In this document: positions 50,255 through 58,810 of the stretch, one piece after another
Position numbering within the stretch: the stretch's first letter is position 1
How the letters are laid out: each line of letters opens with the position of its first letter
Assembly: GCA_002591745.1 (NCBI GenBank)
Contig: PDLQ01000011.1
Span: forward strand, 62,001-126,000
From: Lewinellaceae bacterium SD302
Lineage (GTDB): Bacteria; Bacteroidota; Bacteroidia; Chitinophagales; Saprospiraceae
Length of the DNA: 64,000 nt
Direction: 5' to 3'
Translations under genes and position numbers: made by a program
The notes under the pieces: generated by a model
Database searches by the model: none
The model's input: the letters and a program-made list of their open reading frames with translations, nothing else
What the model was told of the DNA's origin: nothing

Positions 50255-51240
50255 TGTTTCAATACCATCTCCTCCCATTTCAAAACTGTCTTAAAACCCT
50301 TTTTCCGAAAATATTCTTTTGCTTTGCTTGGCTCATCCGGCAAGGCCCAGACAAAGTCGCCGCCCCAGGCTCCCAGGCTTTTGACCGTACCGGCGAAGTC
50401 CGCAAAGTACTGATCCTTGACCTTAGGTAACTCGATGAATTGACTGACAATCTGCTCGTGATTTTCCAACAGTTCCCTGGCGTTTTGGTAAGCGGACTCG
50501 GTAGAGTTTTCTAGTTGAAAAACCTGTCCGGCCTGACTTTCGGTGGGACGGAGTAGCAAAGCTTCCCGCAAAGACTCACTAAGATGGTTCAGTTCCGCAA
50601 CGATCGAATAATCCATTTCCTTAGTCCGGTAGCGCTTAATGCCTTCCCGAGAATTTTGTTTGCGGTTGAGATGGACGAAGTAAGTATTATTTACCCACTC
50701 CGCCTGAATTCCGAATGGTTTCCAATGAACTGTTTTCTCGGCATCGCGCCAGAATTCGACGGCACCTTCAGCACCGGCGCAGGCCAGATCGTAGCCTGAG
50801 CCTCCAAAGGTCTTCGCCAGCAATTGAAAAGGGTCGACCTTCCACCATTTGGCCAGCATCCAGATCAGGGTAGAACTGCTGCCCAGGCCCCAATCGTTGG
50901 GAAAATCAAGTTTGGTGGTTACGGCTCTTGCATCCAATAACTTAGGTACCCGGTGATTCAACTCAGTCCCTGCCCGGATGATCCGTTCAAGTCGTTCAGC
51001 GGCAGCTTGTTCCCCTTTTTGCAGTTCGATTAATGTTCCCCCGCTTTGGGGATCCAGTTTGGCGTAGAGCCAGATGTTACCATCGTGACGATGGCTACTC
51101 CAGTAAAGCCCATTGATGCCCCGGTGATGGTTAACTTCCAGAACTTGCCCGTACCTGGTCGGTACAGCCAGTGCCTTGGCGCCATCCAGCACGAAATATT
51201 CTCCGGTCAACAATAATTTGCCATTGGCTCTGAATCTCAT
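50251..51240 (-). CDS. GYDIA-type GHMP kinase (mevalonate-pathway kinase)
   Basis: This 329-residue protein has the GHMP kinase layout: the phosphate-binding motif DWGLGSSSTLIWML (about 113-126) and the Bacteroidota GYDIA-type motif, here GGSGYDLACAG (about 146-156). Such kinases phosphorylate mevalonate or phosphomevalonate; which one is not certain for this branch. The start overlaps the HMG-CoA reductase stop by four bases, so coupling is certain in layout. A 42-bp dispersed repeat on the opposite strand (50520-50561) is read in frame as LLLRPTESQAGQVF in the middle of the kinase. Confidence 0.9.
   Translation of the reverse strand: MRFRANGKLLLTGEYFVLDGAKALAVPTRYGQVLEVNHHRGINGLYWSSHRHDGNIWLYAKLDPQSGGTLIELQKGEQAAAERLERIIRAGTELNHRVPKLLDARAVTTKLDFPNDWGLGSSSTLIWMLAKWWKVDPFQLLAKTFGGSGYDLACAGAEGAVEFWRDAEKTVHWKPFGIQAEWVNNTYFVHLNRKQNSREGIKRYRTKEMDYSIVAELNHLSESLREALLLRPTESQAGQVFQLENSTESAYQNARELLENHEQIVSQFIELPKVKDQYFADFAGTVKSLGAWGGDFVWALPDEPSKAKEYFRKKGFKTVLKWEEMVLKH
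50520..50561 (+). repeat. 42-bp in-gene dispersed repeat, copy 2
   Basis: Starts AAACCTGTCCGGCC and ends GGACGGAGTAGCAAAG, 39 of 42 identical to 44225-44266. It is antisense to the GHMP kinase gene and keeps that frame open. Confidence 0.85.
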
Positions 51241-52565
51241 TCTTTGCTGGCGTTCAGAAAAGCTTTCACGGCATGATGACTAACCGTTCGCTCGGCAAAA
51301 TGGCTAACGGCTTCGCGGCGCTGACACTCGTTGGCATCCAACGACTGGAGGATATTTTGCAGGTGCATTTTCATGTGCCCCTTCTGGATACCCGTAGTGA
51401 CCAGGCTGCGTAAAGCGGCGAAATTCTGAGCCAGTCCGGTAGCCGCTACGATCTCCATCAACTCCGTCGCCTTGGGGCGGCCAAGTAGGTCGAGGCTGAA
51501 ATTCGCCAGGGGGTGTAGTTTGGTCAAACCGCCTACCGTGCCTAGTGCCAGCGGCAAACTCAGTTCAAAAAGGAACTGTCCAGTACTGATTTCGCAACGG
51601 CTCAGGCTGCGGTATTGTCCGTCGCGGGCAGCGTAAGCGTTTACGCTGGCTTCCACGGCCCGAAAATCGTTTCCTGTAGCCAATACAACGGCATCCACCC
51701 CATTCATGATTCCCTTATTGTGGGTAACTGCCCGATAGGGATCTTCAGTGGCGATCTTGACCGCCAGTTCAAATTTTCGGCTGAATTCGTGGGCGTCGAT
51801 GCCACTGCCTGCAACCTGCATTGCTTCTATGTCAGCCATAACCCACGCTCTGACTATACAGTTCGGTGTATAATTACTGAGGATGGCCATGATGATTTCC
51901 ACCTCCCGCTCGTCGTCACTAAGGTCGGTACTACAAGCAATCCACTTCGTGAGTTGGTTGCCATACTCTTCGAGGATAGTGTTGATGAAATTAGCCCCCA
52001 TACTGTCCTGGGTATTGAAGCTTACCAGCAGTTGATAATAATCCGGTGCTACGGCCGGCAGATGCTTCCAAGTAAGGCCCAACACACCTCCACCGCGGGC
52101 TTCCATTCGTTCGGTGAGATGGGCAGTGGACTGACGCAAACGCGCCTCCAGTCTGGGCAATAAAGCGGCCCGACGTTCCGGTTTCCCATTCCAGCGAAAA
52201 TGCAGTTGGCCGAGCTTTTCAGCGGCCACTACTTCGGCCTGAAACCCGCCGCGGCTGAACCAGAACTTGGCCGCGCTGCTGGCCGCTGCCACCACGCTGC
52301 TTTCCTCGATCACCATTGGTACCAGGTAATTACGTCCGTTGACTAAAACGTTGGGGGCTACACCAAACGGTAGCGGAAAGTTAGCGACGGTGTTTTCGCT
52401 GAAATTGTCCATCGTTTGCTGCAACTGCTCGGAGGCAACGTCGAATTGGGAAAGCTGCTCGTTATTCAGGTCTGAACCGATACTATCGTAAATGAGCCGG
52501 CGCTGCTGCGCCTTGGTCAGTTTACTAAAGCCATTGATCAATGACGGATGGGGCATAGTGGACAA
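51237..52565 (-). CDS. mvaA: Hydroxymethylglutaryl-CoA reductase, class II
   Basis: This 442-residue protein is a class II (bacterial) HMG-CoA reductase. It shows the early block LPFGVAPNVLVNG, the catalytic Glu in MVIEESSVVAAAS (about 81-93), the Lys in THNKGIMNGVDAVV, the Asp in GNDFRAVEASVNAYAA and a C-terminal His region (HFAERTVSHHAVKAF). It converts HMG-CoA to mevalonate with NAD(P)H, or the reverse. Beside a type 2 isomerase and a GHMP kinase a biosynthetic role is likely, although class II enzymes include degradative ones. HMG-CoA synthase and diphosphomevalonate decarboxylase are not in the window. The gene is preceded by idi2 with six bases between. Confidence 0.95.
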   Translation of the reverse strand: MSTMPHPSLINGFSKLTKAQQRRLIYDSIGSDLNNEQLSQFDVASEQLQQTMDNFSENTVANFPLPFGVAPNVLVNGRNYLVPMVIEESSVVAAASSAAKFWFSRGGFQAEVVAAEKLGQLHFRWNGKPERRAALLPRLEARLRQSTAHLTERMEARGGGVLGLTWKHLPAVAPDYYQLLVSFNTQDSMGANFINTILEEYGNQLTKWIACSTDLSDDEREVEIIMAILSNYTPNCIVRAWVMADIEAMQVAGSGIDAHEFSRKFELAVKIATEDPYRAVTHNKGIMNGVDAVVLATGNDFRAVEASVNAYAARDGQYRSLSRCEISTGQFLFELSLPLALGTVGGLTKLHPLANFSLDLLGRPKATELMEIVAATGLAQNFAALRSLVTTGIQKGHMKMHLQNILQSLDANECQRREAVSHFAERTVSHHAVKAFLNASKE

Positions 52566-52571
52566 GGTGAA

Positions 52572-53636
52572 CTAAGATTTAAGCGTCAAAAACTGGCGGG
52601 CCAGTTGCAGACCATCCATTTGAGCGGCGATAAAAGTGCGCAGTTCGGCGTAGTCTCCCCGGGCGTGGCGCAGCAAAGCCGAAGCCTGGCCATAGATGGC
52701 CGGCAATCCTACTCTTTCGGTGAGATAGTAACCATCGAGAAAATCGCGGACACCACCACTGATGATCAATTGGTGGCAATTGATTTCAGACTGGGGGTCG
52801 TTGATGATGTCATTGATAAAATTGGTCATCTCTTCGGCGGAGTGGCCAATAGCGGCCAGGGGCATAAAGCTGTCCTGGCGAACCGGGTCATTTCGTAATA
52901 GTTCCAGTTTCGAGAAATTGGTGCCACCACTGCTGGCCGTGTCGATGGCGGCCAGGGGCAGTTTGAACAGTGCCCGCAAACTGGCCGGGCCCATCCCCTG
53001 CCCTACCTCCTTGACAATGAGGTCGAGTTCCGGAAATGCTTCGATGAGTTGGCTAAGGGTGTCCAGTGGTAAATCTGTAAAATGATCTCCCTCGGGCTGC
53101 ATCCATTCCTGAAAAGGATTGACGTGTACGATGAGCCCGTCCAGGTCGAGCTTAGTGATCAGTTCAGTGATTTTATCAAGCATCCCGTCATTGATGAGCG
53201 TGGCTACCTGCGCCAGTCCGAGATTTCCGAACAGAGGCAGGGATGCCCCCATAACGGGTCGCACGTTGAAGTCTGCCAGGCGGTCGTCATCATAGAGCAG
53301 GGAACGGCAACTCCCTAATCCCATGCCCATGCCGAATTCAGCGCAGGCGCGGGCGAGGTTCTCATTGATTCGCAATGCCAATTCGGTACCACCAGTCATG
53401 CTGCTCACCCAAAGGGGAGAGCGAAGTTCCTTACCCAAAAAGGGAAAAACAGAGGTTCCTACCGGTTCCGGGTGGGCGGCCAGCAAGGGTTCGTAATAGA
53501 AACGCTGGTCTAATTCCCCGCTCAACATCTGAGATCGGAAAGCCAGTTCGATGTGGTCCTGCTTGCGCGAGGCGGCAGTTGGATCCTCGGTCTTGGGCAA
53601 TTGAATGGTCTTGTTTGTTGACGCAAAGTTAGTCAT
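52572..53636 (-). CDS. fni: Type 2 isopentenyl-diphosphate delta-isomerase
   Basis: This 354-residue FMN- and NADPH-dependent isomerase interconverts isopentenyl and dimethylallyl diphosphate. Landmarks are [10 protein letters not shown] near the start, [11 protein letters not shown] (FMN site), [32 protein letters not shown] (with the metal and substrate acids), VKEVGQGMG and [11 protein letters not shown], and the C-terminal IISGGVRD. The length is normal (about 340-360). It heads the minus-strand operon idi2, HMG-CoA reductase, GHMP kinase, which supplies isoprenoid precursors through mevalonate. Confidence 0.95.
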   Translation of the reverse strand: MTNFASTNKTIQLPKTEDPTAASRKQDHIELAFRSQMLSGELDQRFYYEPLLAAHPEPVGTSVFPFLGKELRSPLWVSSMTGGTELALRINENLARACAEFGMGMGLGSCRSLLYDDDRLADFNVRPVMGASLPLFGNLGLAQVATLINDGMLDKITELITKLDLDGLIVHVNPFQEWMQPEGDHFTDLPLDTLSQLIEAFPELDLIVKEVGQGMGPASLRALFKLPLAAIDTASSGGTNFSKLELLRNDPVRQDSFMPLAAIGHSAEEMTNFINDIINDPQSEINCHQLIISGGVRDFLDGYYLTERVGLPAIYGQASALLRHARGDYAELRTFIAAQMDGLQLARQFLTLKS

Positions 53637-53738
53637 AAGGGGTGGAACGGGCGGGAGAGGGAATGGTTTAGTACTTATACGGGCAAGAGTTTATGTGGGA
53701 GTAAACTTTTTCTGACCTCCAATCGTAATAAAACCGAT

Positions 53739-54656
53739 ATGACAACCTTTATCGACTATTATAAGACGCTGGGCGTAGAGCGCTCCGCCGACGAAAAAGC
53801 AATAAAAAAAGCTTTCCGGAAACTTGCCAGGAAGTACCATCCTGACGTAAACCCCGATAATGCGCAGGCCGAACAAAAGTTCAAGCAGATCAACGAGGCC
53901 TACGCCGTGCTTTCCGACGCCGAAAAGCGTAAGAAATACGATAAGTACGGAAAAGACTGGGAGAACGCCGATGCCTACGAAGCCGCACGGCAGCGTGGGG
54001 GCGCCGGCTCCGGGGGGGGCAATCCGTTTGGTGGCGGCCAGTCATACACCTACACTACGAATGGAGGTGAAGCGGACTACTCCGACTTCTTCCAGAATAT
54101 TTTTGGCGGAGCCGGTAGTTTTGGCCAGCGCAGCCGGCGGGCTTCATTCTCCGGTCAAGACCTGAACGCAACGCTCCGGCTGAATTTCAACGACATCCTC
54201 AAATCCAACAAACAAGTACTGACCATTAATGGCAAACAACTGCGGGTGACCATTCCCGCCGGGGTGGAAGACGGACAGACCTTACGGTTAAAGGGACAGG
54301 GTGGACCCGGCCAGGGAGGTGGGCCGAATGGCGATCTGTACATCACCTTTCAGGTAGACACACCGAGTATTTACCGCCGTGAAGGGGCTGACCTGTACCA
54401 GACTCTGCCCGTCGATCTTTATACCCTGCTACTGGGTGGAAAATTATCAGTGATTACTCCTTCCGGAGAAGTAGTGGTCACCATCCCCGCCGAAACGGCC
54501 AACGGAGACAAAATGCGGCTCAAGGGGAAGGGATTACCCGTCTACAAAAGCGATAAAAAAGGAAACCTGTACCTGGAACTCCAGGCCAAGCTACCCACCG
54601 AGCTTAGTGATCGCGAAAAAGAACTATTTGAAGAACTCGCAAAACTGCGCAAATAA
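53739..54656 (+). CDS. cbpA: CbpA-like DnaJ co-chaperone
   Basis: This 305-residue class B J-protein has an N-terminal J domain ([24 protein letters not shown] in KYHPDVNP at about 34-36), a Gly/Phe-rich linker (about 85-130, very Gly-rich), and two C-terminal substrate-binding domains (about 145-300, with [17 protein letters not shown] and [17 protein letters not shown]). There is no zinc-finger domain, as in CbpA rather than DnaJ. It stimulates DnaK and, in E. coli, binds bent DNA. A CbpM-like modulator gene follows after eight bases, the standard pairing. Confidence 0.93.
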   Translation: MTTFIDYYKTLGVERSADEKAIKKAFRKLARKYHPDVNPDNAQAEQKFKQINEAYAVLSDAEKRKKYDKYGKDWENADAYEAARQRGGAGSGGGNPFGGGQSYTYTTNGGEADYSDFFQNIFGGAGSFGQRSRRASFSGQDLNATLRLNFNDILKSNKQVLTINGKQLRVTIPAGVEDGQTLRLKGQGGPGQGGGPNGDLYITFQVDTPSIYRREGADLYQTLPVDLYTLLLGGKLSVITPSGEVVVTIPAETANGDKMRLKGKGLPVYKSDKKGNLYLELQAKLPTELSDREKELFEELAKLRK

Positions 54657-54664
54657 TCATTCCA

Positions 54665-54943
54665 ATGGCCACCGAATACCTGACCATCCGGCAAATCAGC
54701 AGCTTTCACCGCTGTGAGGAGACCTTGATCGTGGAGCTGATCGAATGTGGGGTCTGCCAAAGTAGCAATGTTGCTGAAGACGTCACCACGATAAAGGCCA
54801 GCGACCTGCCGCGACTGGAAAAAGCGCTCCGGATTTACGAGGAATTAGGGGTAAACCCGGCGGGAATTCACATCATTCTCAACCTTCTGGACCGTATTGA
54901 ACAATTGTCTGCGGGTCCCAGACCGCCCGTTGACGACTTGTAG
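54665..54943 (+). CDS. cbpM: CbpM-like chaperone modulator
   Basis: This 92-residue protein resembles CbpM/MerR-type modulators: TEYLTIRQISSFHRCEETLIVELIECG, then DLPRLEKALRIYEELGVNPAGIHIILNLLDRIEQL, the helical family pattern. CbpM binds the J domain of CbpA and blocks its action on DnaK. It is directly downstream of the cbpA-like gene. An exact decamer copy lies within it (54758-54767), read as QSSNV. A terminator-like hairpin follows. Confidence 0.85.
   Translation: MATEYLTIRQISSFHRCEETLIVELIECGVCQSSNVAEDVTTIKASDLPRLEKALRIYEELGVNPAGIHIILNLLDRIEQLSAGPRPPVDDL
54758..54767 (+). repeat. Dispersed decamer CAAAGTAGCA
   Basis: Exact copy on the plus strand, followed by ATG, read in cbpM as QSSN. 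The copy at 63772 gives the same residues in its own gene. Confidence 0.7.
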
Positions 54944-54959
54944 CACTCGGGAAAGAAAA

Positions 54960-54988
54960 AGCGTCTTCAACCACTGGCCGAAGACGCT
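54960..54988 (+). terminator. Hairpin after the cbpA/cbpM pair
   Basis: AGCGTCTTC and GAAGACGCT form a 9-bp stem with an 11-base loop, 17 bases after the stop. It is followed by CAAAACAC, not a T-tract, but preceded by an A-run, so it would suit the minus strand as well. Confidence 0.6.
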
Positions 54989-54999
54989 CAAAACACTTT

Positions 55000-55120
55000 C
55001 CAAAAATGCATTCGTTTGACAAAAAAAGTAGAATGCGTCGATAAGGAGAATTTAGTCGACTGATCGTATTATTGGTTCGATCCGGCCGACGAATTAAACA
55101 ATCGAACTTCTAAATGATTT
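55000..55120. repeat. Possible decayed palindromic element
   Basis: The stretch contains ATTGGTTCGATCCGGCCGACGAATT, recalling the GGTTCATCGGCCGA and CGGCCGACGA arms of the elements at 9.2 and 33.3 kb (no segment here exceeds 10 bases of exact match), plus GTCGACTGATCG and a GCATTC/GAATGC hairpin. The terminal decamer is missing on both sides. This is weak evidence. Confidence 0.3.
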
Positions 55121-55209
55121 ACGGATTCAATTTATTGGCAGGCTACGTGTTAATTTAAATTCTTTAACTTTCGCAGACGTTCACGAATCTACTTACCAAA
55201 CCCTCATAA

Positions 55210-55863
55210 ATGCTCAAGCTCGACCTACTCGTTCCCGTTATCCTCATTTTGTGCCTGATTGCACTGGCCTATATTCTTTCCCAGGTCTTCAGCCCGGCCG
55301 AACAGACGGCTGAACGGGGTGCTCAATCCGAGATCGTTTTGGACCCGGAACGTTACCAGGGTGGCCGGACCGCAGAAGATACCAAAGATCTCGGTGCCGC
55401 TACAAATCTGGACGACAACGATCGGCCCGCCAATGTCTCTAACACCCCCGAAGACGCTGACGAACTAAATGATTACTATCAGGACGGTAGTGTCGGTAAA
55501 GTCTCGGAAGACAACGAAGATAAATATTACGACGATCGTGAGGGCCCCAGCACTACGACCACCGTACAAACGCCCACGCGCCCTACGACAAATACCACGA
55601 CGGCGACGGAAACCAAGCCTCGCGACGTCCGCAGTGGTGAATACCACGTTATCGCCGGTAGTTTCCGCCAGAAAATTTATGCTCAGCAACGAGTACGTGA
55701 GCTTAAAAATGATGGTTTTTCAGATGCCTATCTCGGATACACCAACCGGGGGGCATTTGCCGTAGCGGTGGCAGGGAGCAGTAGCAGCGCGGCTACCGCC
55801 AATGACCTCAGTGCCGAAGTACGGCAAAAAGGCTACGATAATTTCGTGAAGCGGGGTGAGTAA
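55210..55863 (+). CDS. SPOR-domain membrane protein
   Basis: This 217-residue protein has an N-terminal membrane helix (LDLLVPVILILCLIALAYILSQVF), an acidic and Thr-rich low-complexity linker (about 30-145), and a C-terminal SPOR domain (about 147-217; EYHVIAGSFRQKIYAQQRVRELKNDG). SPOR domains bind denuded glycan strands at division sites. The protein should sit in the inner membrane with the domain in the periplasm and act in cell division or wall remodelling. It is convergent with the rhodanese gene with two bases between stops. Confidence 0.9.
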   Translation: MLKLDLLVPVILILCLIALAYILSQVFSPAEQTAERGAQSEIVLDPERYQGGRTAEDTKDLGAATNLDDNDRPANVSNTPEDADELNDYYQDGSVGKVSEDNEDKYYDDREGPSTTTTVQTPTRPTTNTTTATETKPRDVRSGEYHVIAGSFRQKIYAQQRVRELKNDGFSDAYLGYTNRGAFAVAVAGSSSSAATANDLSAEVRQKGYDNFVKRGE

Positions 55864-55880
55864 GCTTACCCTTGGTAAGC
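55864..55880. terminator. Hairpin at the junction of convergent genes
   Basis: GCTTACC and GGTAAGC form a perfect 7-bp stem around CTT. It begins at the SPOR stop and overlaps the last codons of the minus-strand rhodanese gene. Possible two-way terminator; no T-tract. Confidence 0.4.
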
Positions 55881-56159
55881 CAACATACCGCCTTCCAGAT
55901 TCTTTACATTCTTAAAGCCGGATTGCTGTAAAAGCGACTGGGCCATCGCTGATCGTTTGCCACTACGGCAGTAAACAATTAGTTCGGCGTCGCGGTGAGG
56001 AGCCAGTTTCTCCATAGAAGCACCCAGTTCACCCAGGGGAACGTGAATACCGCCAATATTAAATTCATCGCGCTCGTAGGATTCCCGGACGTCCAGGAGT
56101 ACGAAGTTATCTTCACCGGCGCTCTGGCGGTCTTTCAATTGCTGAGTATCGATATTCAT
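55866..56159 (-). CDS. Rhodanese-like domain protein
   Basis: This 97-residue single-domain rhodanese has the active-site loop CRSGKRS with the nucleophilic Cys64 and the typical ending NLEGGMLAYQG. Such proteins carry sulfane sulfur for thiolation or cyanide detoxification in the cytoplasm. There is no signal peptide. A copy of the dispersed decamer lies upstream at 56219, between this gene and the T9SS cargo gene. Confidence 0.93.
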   Translation of the reverse strand: MNIDTQQLKDRQSAGEDNFVLLDVRESYERDEFNIGGIHVPLGELGASMEKLAPHRDAELIVYCRSGKRSAMAQSLLQQSGFKNVKNLEGGMLAYQG

Positions 56160-56218
56160 ATCTGACTTTTTGCGAGGGTTATCGGCGAAGCAAGATCGCC
56201 GCCGGTAGACAACGACAT

Positions 56219-56228
56219 TGCTACTTTG
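56219..56228 (-). repeat. Dispersed decamer CAAAGTAGCA
   Basis: Exact copy on the minus strand, preceded by TAA and followed by ATG, in the spacer between the rhodanese gene and the T9SS cargo gene. Confidence 0.7.
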
Positions 56229-56248
56229 TTAGTTCAAATATATTCGCG

Positions 56249-58735
56249 CTACTGCACAACCAGTTTGTGACGACTGATCTTGCCGTTAGTCGAATCAACG
56301 ACCCTTAGGAAGTAAGTTCCCGCGGCGTAATTGCTCAGGTCGATGCCTTGACTATCAGCCGTACCACGAGCCAGCTGACTGCCGGTGAGGCTGTACAAGG
56401 TCCAGTTTAAACGGGTCAGTTCGATGTCGTTGCGGGTGGTCAGGAAAACGCGCTCGTTAGCCGGGTTGGGATAAACGGTGACGAATTCATCACGGTTAAA
56501 TTCCGTGGTCGAGGTGACGGGCACCTGGCTGTTGCCCACCAATGGTCGGATCATTAACGCGCCAAGGGAACATCCTTCCAAGGGGTTCCAATCGCCGCTA
56601 TTACGGAAGAAGCGGACACCTTCGACGTTATTATTGCGGTCCATTCCCACGGGCACACAGGTAGAGCCTGAGCAGGTGCCGTTCTGCCGCCAGCCGACGT
56701 AGAAGTCGCCCTGGGGGATATCCAGACTATCGGGGAAAGCATAGGAAGTGAAACCTTCGAGACTGTCCGAGTAGAACGCTTCGGCGTAGATCGGACTGAC
56801 GGTCATGCTCAAGTCAGGGGAGCCGCCGTCTTCGAGGTCGCCCAAAAAGACGACGAGGTCGATGGTCAGGTTACTTACGTCGTTAACGGAGCGGGGCAAA
56901 CGAATGCTGACACCCCGCAAGACTTCGTCGGTAAACGCTTCGTAGCGCTGCACAATGGTCTGACCACCGGACTGAGCGGCCAGGGCCAGTTCGGAACTGC
57001 CGTCGTCGTAGGCGTAGGCATCGGCGAAGACGGTGGTGGTAGTGGTAAAATTATTAGCATTTACCGATTCAACGAAGCCGGGGTCGGTTTCTTCGGTAAA
57101 AGTTACGCCACCAAGATCATAAGTGGTAGCAACCACATACTCTCCATCTTCGTCAAAATCTTCCAATGCTTCCAAGTAATCGTTAAAGAGACCGTCATCA
57201 GGCTCATTATTGGTAAAAGCGGTCAATCCCGGCGCTAAGCTCCCAATGTCGAATCCATTAGGTTCCAACAATACTTCCATCGTTCCCAACTCCTCAATCC
57301 GGTAATCAGCAGCGGAGATCGGAATAGTCTGGGCGGGAAGCGCGTGGTTCCAGAAACTTGCTTCGAAGGAAGTACGCAATATGCCCTGCCCAGCCGCCAG
57401 TAGTTGCCGGTAGGGCAAGGCCGTGTATTCAGCTAGAATAGATGGAGGCGGAGCAACGAATGCAATGTCGTTCAACCCCATTTGGTTAGCACCTTCGACT
57501 TTCACATAGTCCAAATGCCAGGTATCTACCGCTCCGGTCTGGCTGCTCAAATTAGAGAAGCGAAACTGAAAACCATCGTAGTAAAATTGGTTGCCAATGT
57601 CTACTTGGTAGAAAGTAAATGCCGTATCCACACAATTACCAAAGCCGGTGCTGATACCCCGGGTCGACCAAACGTTCTGCCACTCGCCATCCTGGCGCAG
57701 GAACTCCAGCCGCAGGGAATCATTGATCTCCGGGCGGTCCCCCAGGCCACGTAACTGGGCGTAAAAGGTGATTGCCAGATTACTTTCTCCGCCCATATTG
57801 ATCGGGGCGGAAGTTAGGAAGTCACGGGGGCCGGTAACCGTACCGTCTAACGGATAGGCAAAGCCGCGTGGCCCGATGCCATCGAAAGTAGCCACGCCGA
57901 TGGAAGGAGGCAGTACGGCTAAGGTCCGGTTGACCAATACGTCCTGATTTTGCCAAAGTTCGAGCCGGGGGCGGTTACCCTCGTTGGAAAAATCATCGAA
58001 AAACGGAAGGTCGATGTTGGGACGCACTACCTCGAATTCGTAGATGTACTCGTCACAAAGCGCCAGATCGTTACACACTTGCAGGCAAACCTGGTCTACT
58101 CCACCGTAACGAGCCGCTACGTAGGCAAAGTCATTATTGACCATGATGTCGCGTAAAAAGTAAACCGATTGTTCGTTGCCAAGGTAACCATCTTCACAAT
58201 CGGCAAAAAAGCGACAGGCCACGCCCTCCGGTAACTCGTCCAGGGGCACCTCGATGTCGATTCTTTCCTGGGGGCTCAAGGTCTCGGCGGAAAAGGTAAA
58301 AGTCCGGGAAGCCCGCTGGGCTACTACGATCACGGTTTGCACGACGGAACAATCATCTCCATCCGGATTACAAAAAGCTAGTTCGAGGGTATCCAGTCCC
58401 TGTTCAACGTCGGCGTTAGCGGTATAGGTAAAGCCCGCATCCGTACTTTCCAATTCACCGAATTCCAGGTCATCACAGTTCAGGCAAGTATAGGCACTTC
58501 CGACCTCGAAACCATTAGTATCTACGTTGATCGTGATGTCCAGACTATCTTCCGCCGTTACTTGTAAAAAGCCATCCGGCAATAAATTATCACAGTTCAT
58601 TTTTGCCTGACCGGCAGGTTGCCCTTTAGGTTTGACGTTCAAAAAATCGTAGCCTCCGAGGGGCACGATTTCCTGGGCACACAGGGAAGTAAGTGTAAAT
58701 AGTGAAAGGCTTAGTAGTAGAGCTATTTGTTTCAT
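56249..58735 (-). CDS. T9SS-secreted protein with type A sorting domain
   Basis: This 828-residue exported protein has a signal peptide (MKQIALLLSLSLFTLTSLCAQ), cysteine-bearing beta domains in the first 230 residues (YTCLNCDDLEFGELE, PDGDDCSVV, ADCEDGYLGNEQ), a jelly-roll domain after about residue 245 (LPFFDDFSNEGNRPRLELWQNQDVLVN, HLDYVKV), more beta-rich sequence, and a type A T9SS sorting domain at the end (TVYPNPANERVFLTT ... GTYFLRVVD). It is cargo for SprA and will be surface-bound or released. No enzyme motif was found. It lies downstream of the Ddl/PASTA fusion gene with a long hairpin between. Confidence 0.9.
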   Translation of the reverse strand: MKQIALLLSLSLFTLTSLCAQEIVPLGGYDFLNVKPKGQPAGQAKMNCDNLLPDGFLQVTAEDSLDITINVDTNGFEVGSAYTCLNCDDLEFGELESTDAGFTYTANADVEQGLDTLELAFCNPDGDDCSVVQTVIVVAQRASRTFTFSAETLSPQERIDIEVPLDELPEGVACRFFADCEDGYLGNEQSVYFLRDIMVNNDFAYVAARYGGVDQVCLQVCNDLALCDEYIYEFEVVRPNIDLPFFDDFSNEGNRPRLELWQNQDVLVNRTLAVLPPSIGVATFDGIGPRGFAYPLDGTVTGPRDFLTSAPINMGGESNLAITFYAQLRGLGDRPEINDSLRLEFLRQDGEWQNVWSTRGISTGFGNCVDTAFTFYQVDIGNQFYYDGFQFRFSNLSSQTGAVDTWHLDYVKVEGANQMGLNDIAFVAPPPSILAEYTALPYRQLLAAGQGILRTSFEASFWNHALPAQTIPISAADYRIEELGTMEVLLEPNGFDIGSLAPGLTAFTNNEPDDGLFNDYLEALEDFDEDGEYVVATTYDLGGVTFTEETDPGFVESVNANNFTTTTTVFADAYAYDDGSSELALAAQSGGQTIVQRYEAFTDEVLRGVSIRLPRSVNDVSNLTIDLVVFLGDLEDGGSPDLSMTVSPIYAEAFYSDSLEGFTSYAFPDSLDIPQGDFYVGWRQNGTCSGSTCVPVGMDRNNNVEGVRFFRNSGDWNPLEGCSLGALMIRPLVGNSQVPVTSTTEFNRDEFVTVYPNPANERVFLTTRNDIELTRLNWTLYSLTGSQLARGTADSQGIDLSNYAAGTYFLRVVDSTNGKISRHKLVVQ

Positions 58736-58753
58736 GGGGAATACAGTCTTACA

Positions 58754-58805
58754 GTCTTGTGGTCATACGGTCTTACGGGTTCGTAAGACCGTATGACCAC
58801 AAGAC
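58754..58805. repeat. Perfect 24-bp hairpin
   Basis: GTCTTGTGGTCATACGG... pairs with its complement over 24 bp (58754-58777 with 58782-58805) around the loop GGTT. It fills the 75-base spacer between two minus-strand genes. The upstream bases ACAGTCTT repeat in tandem. There is no T-tract on the minus strand. It may be a terminator, an mRNA-stability element or a repeat-family member. Confidence 0.8.
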
Positions 58806-58810
58806 CACTA

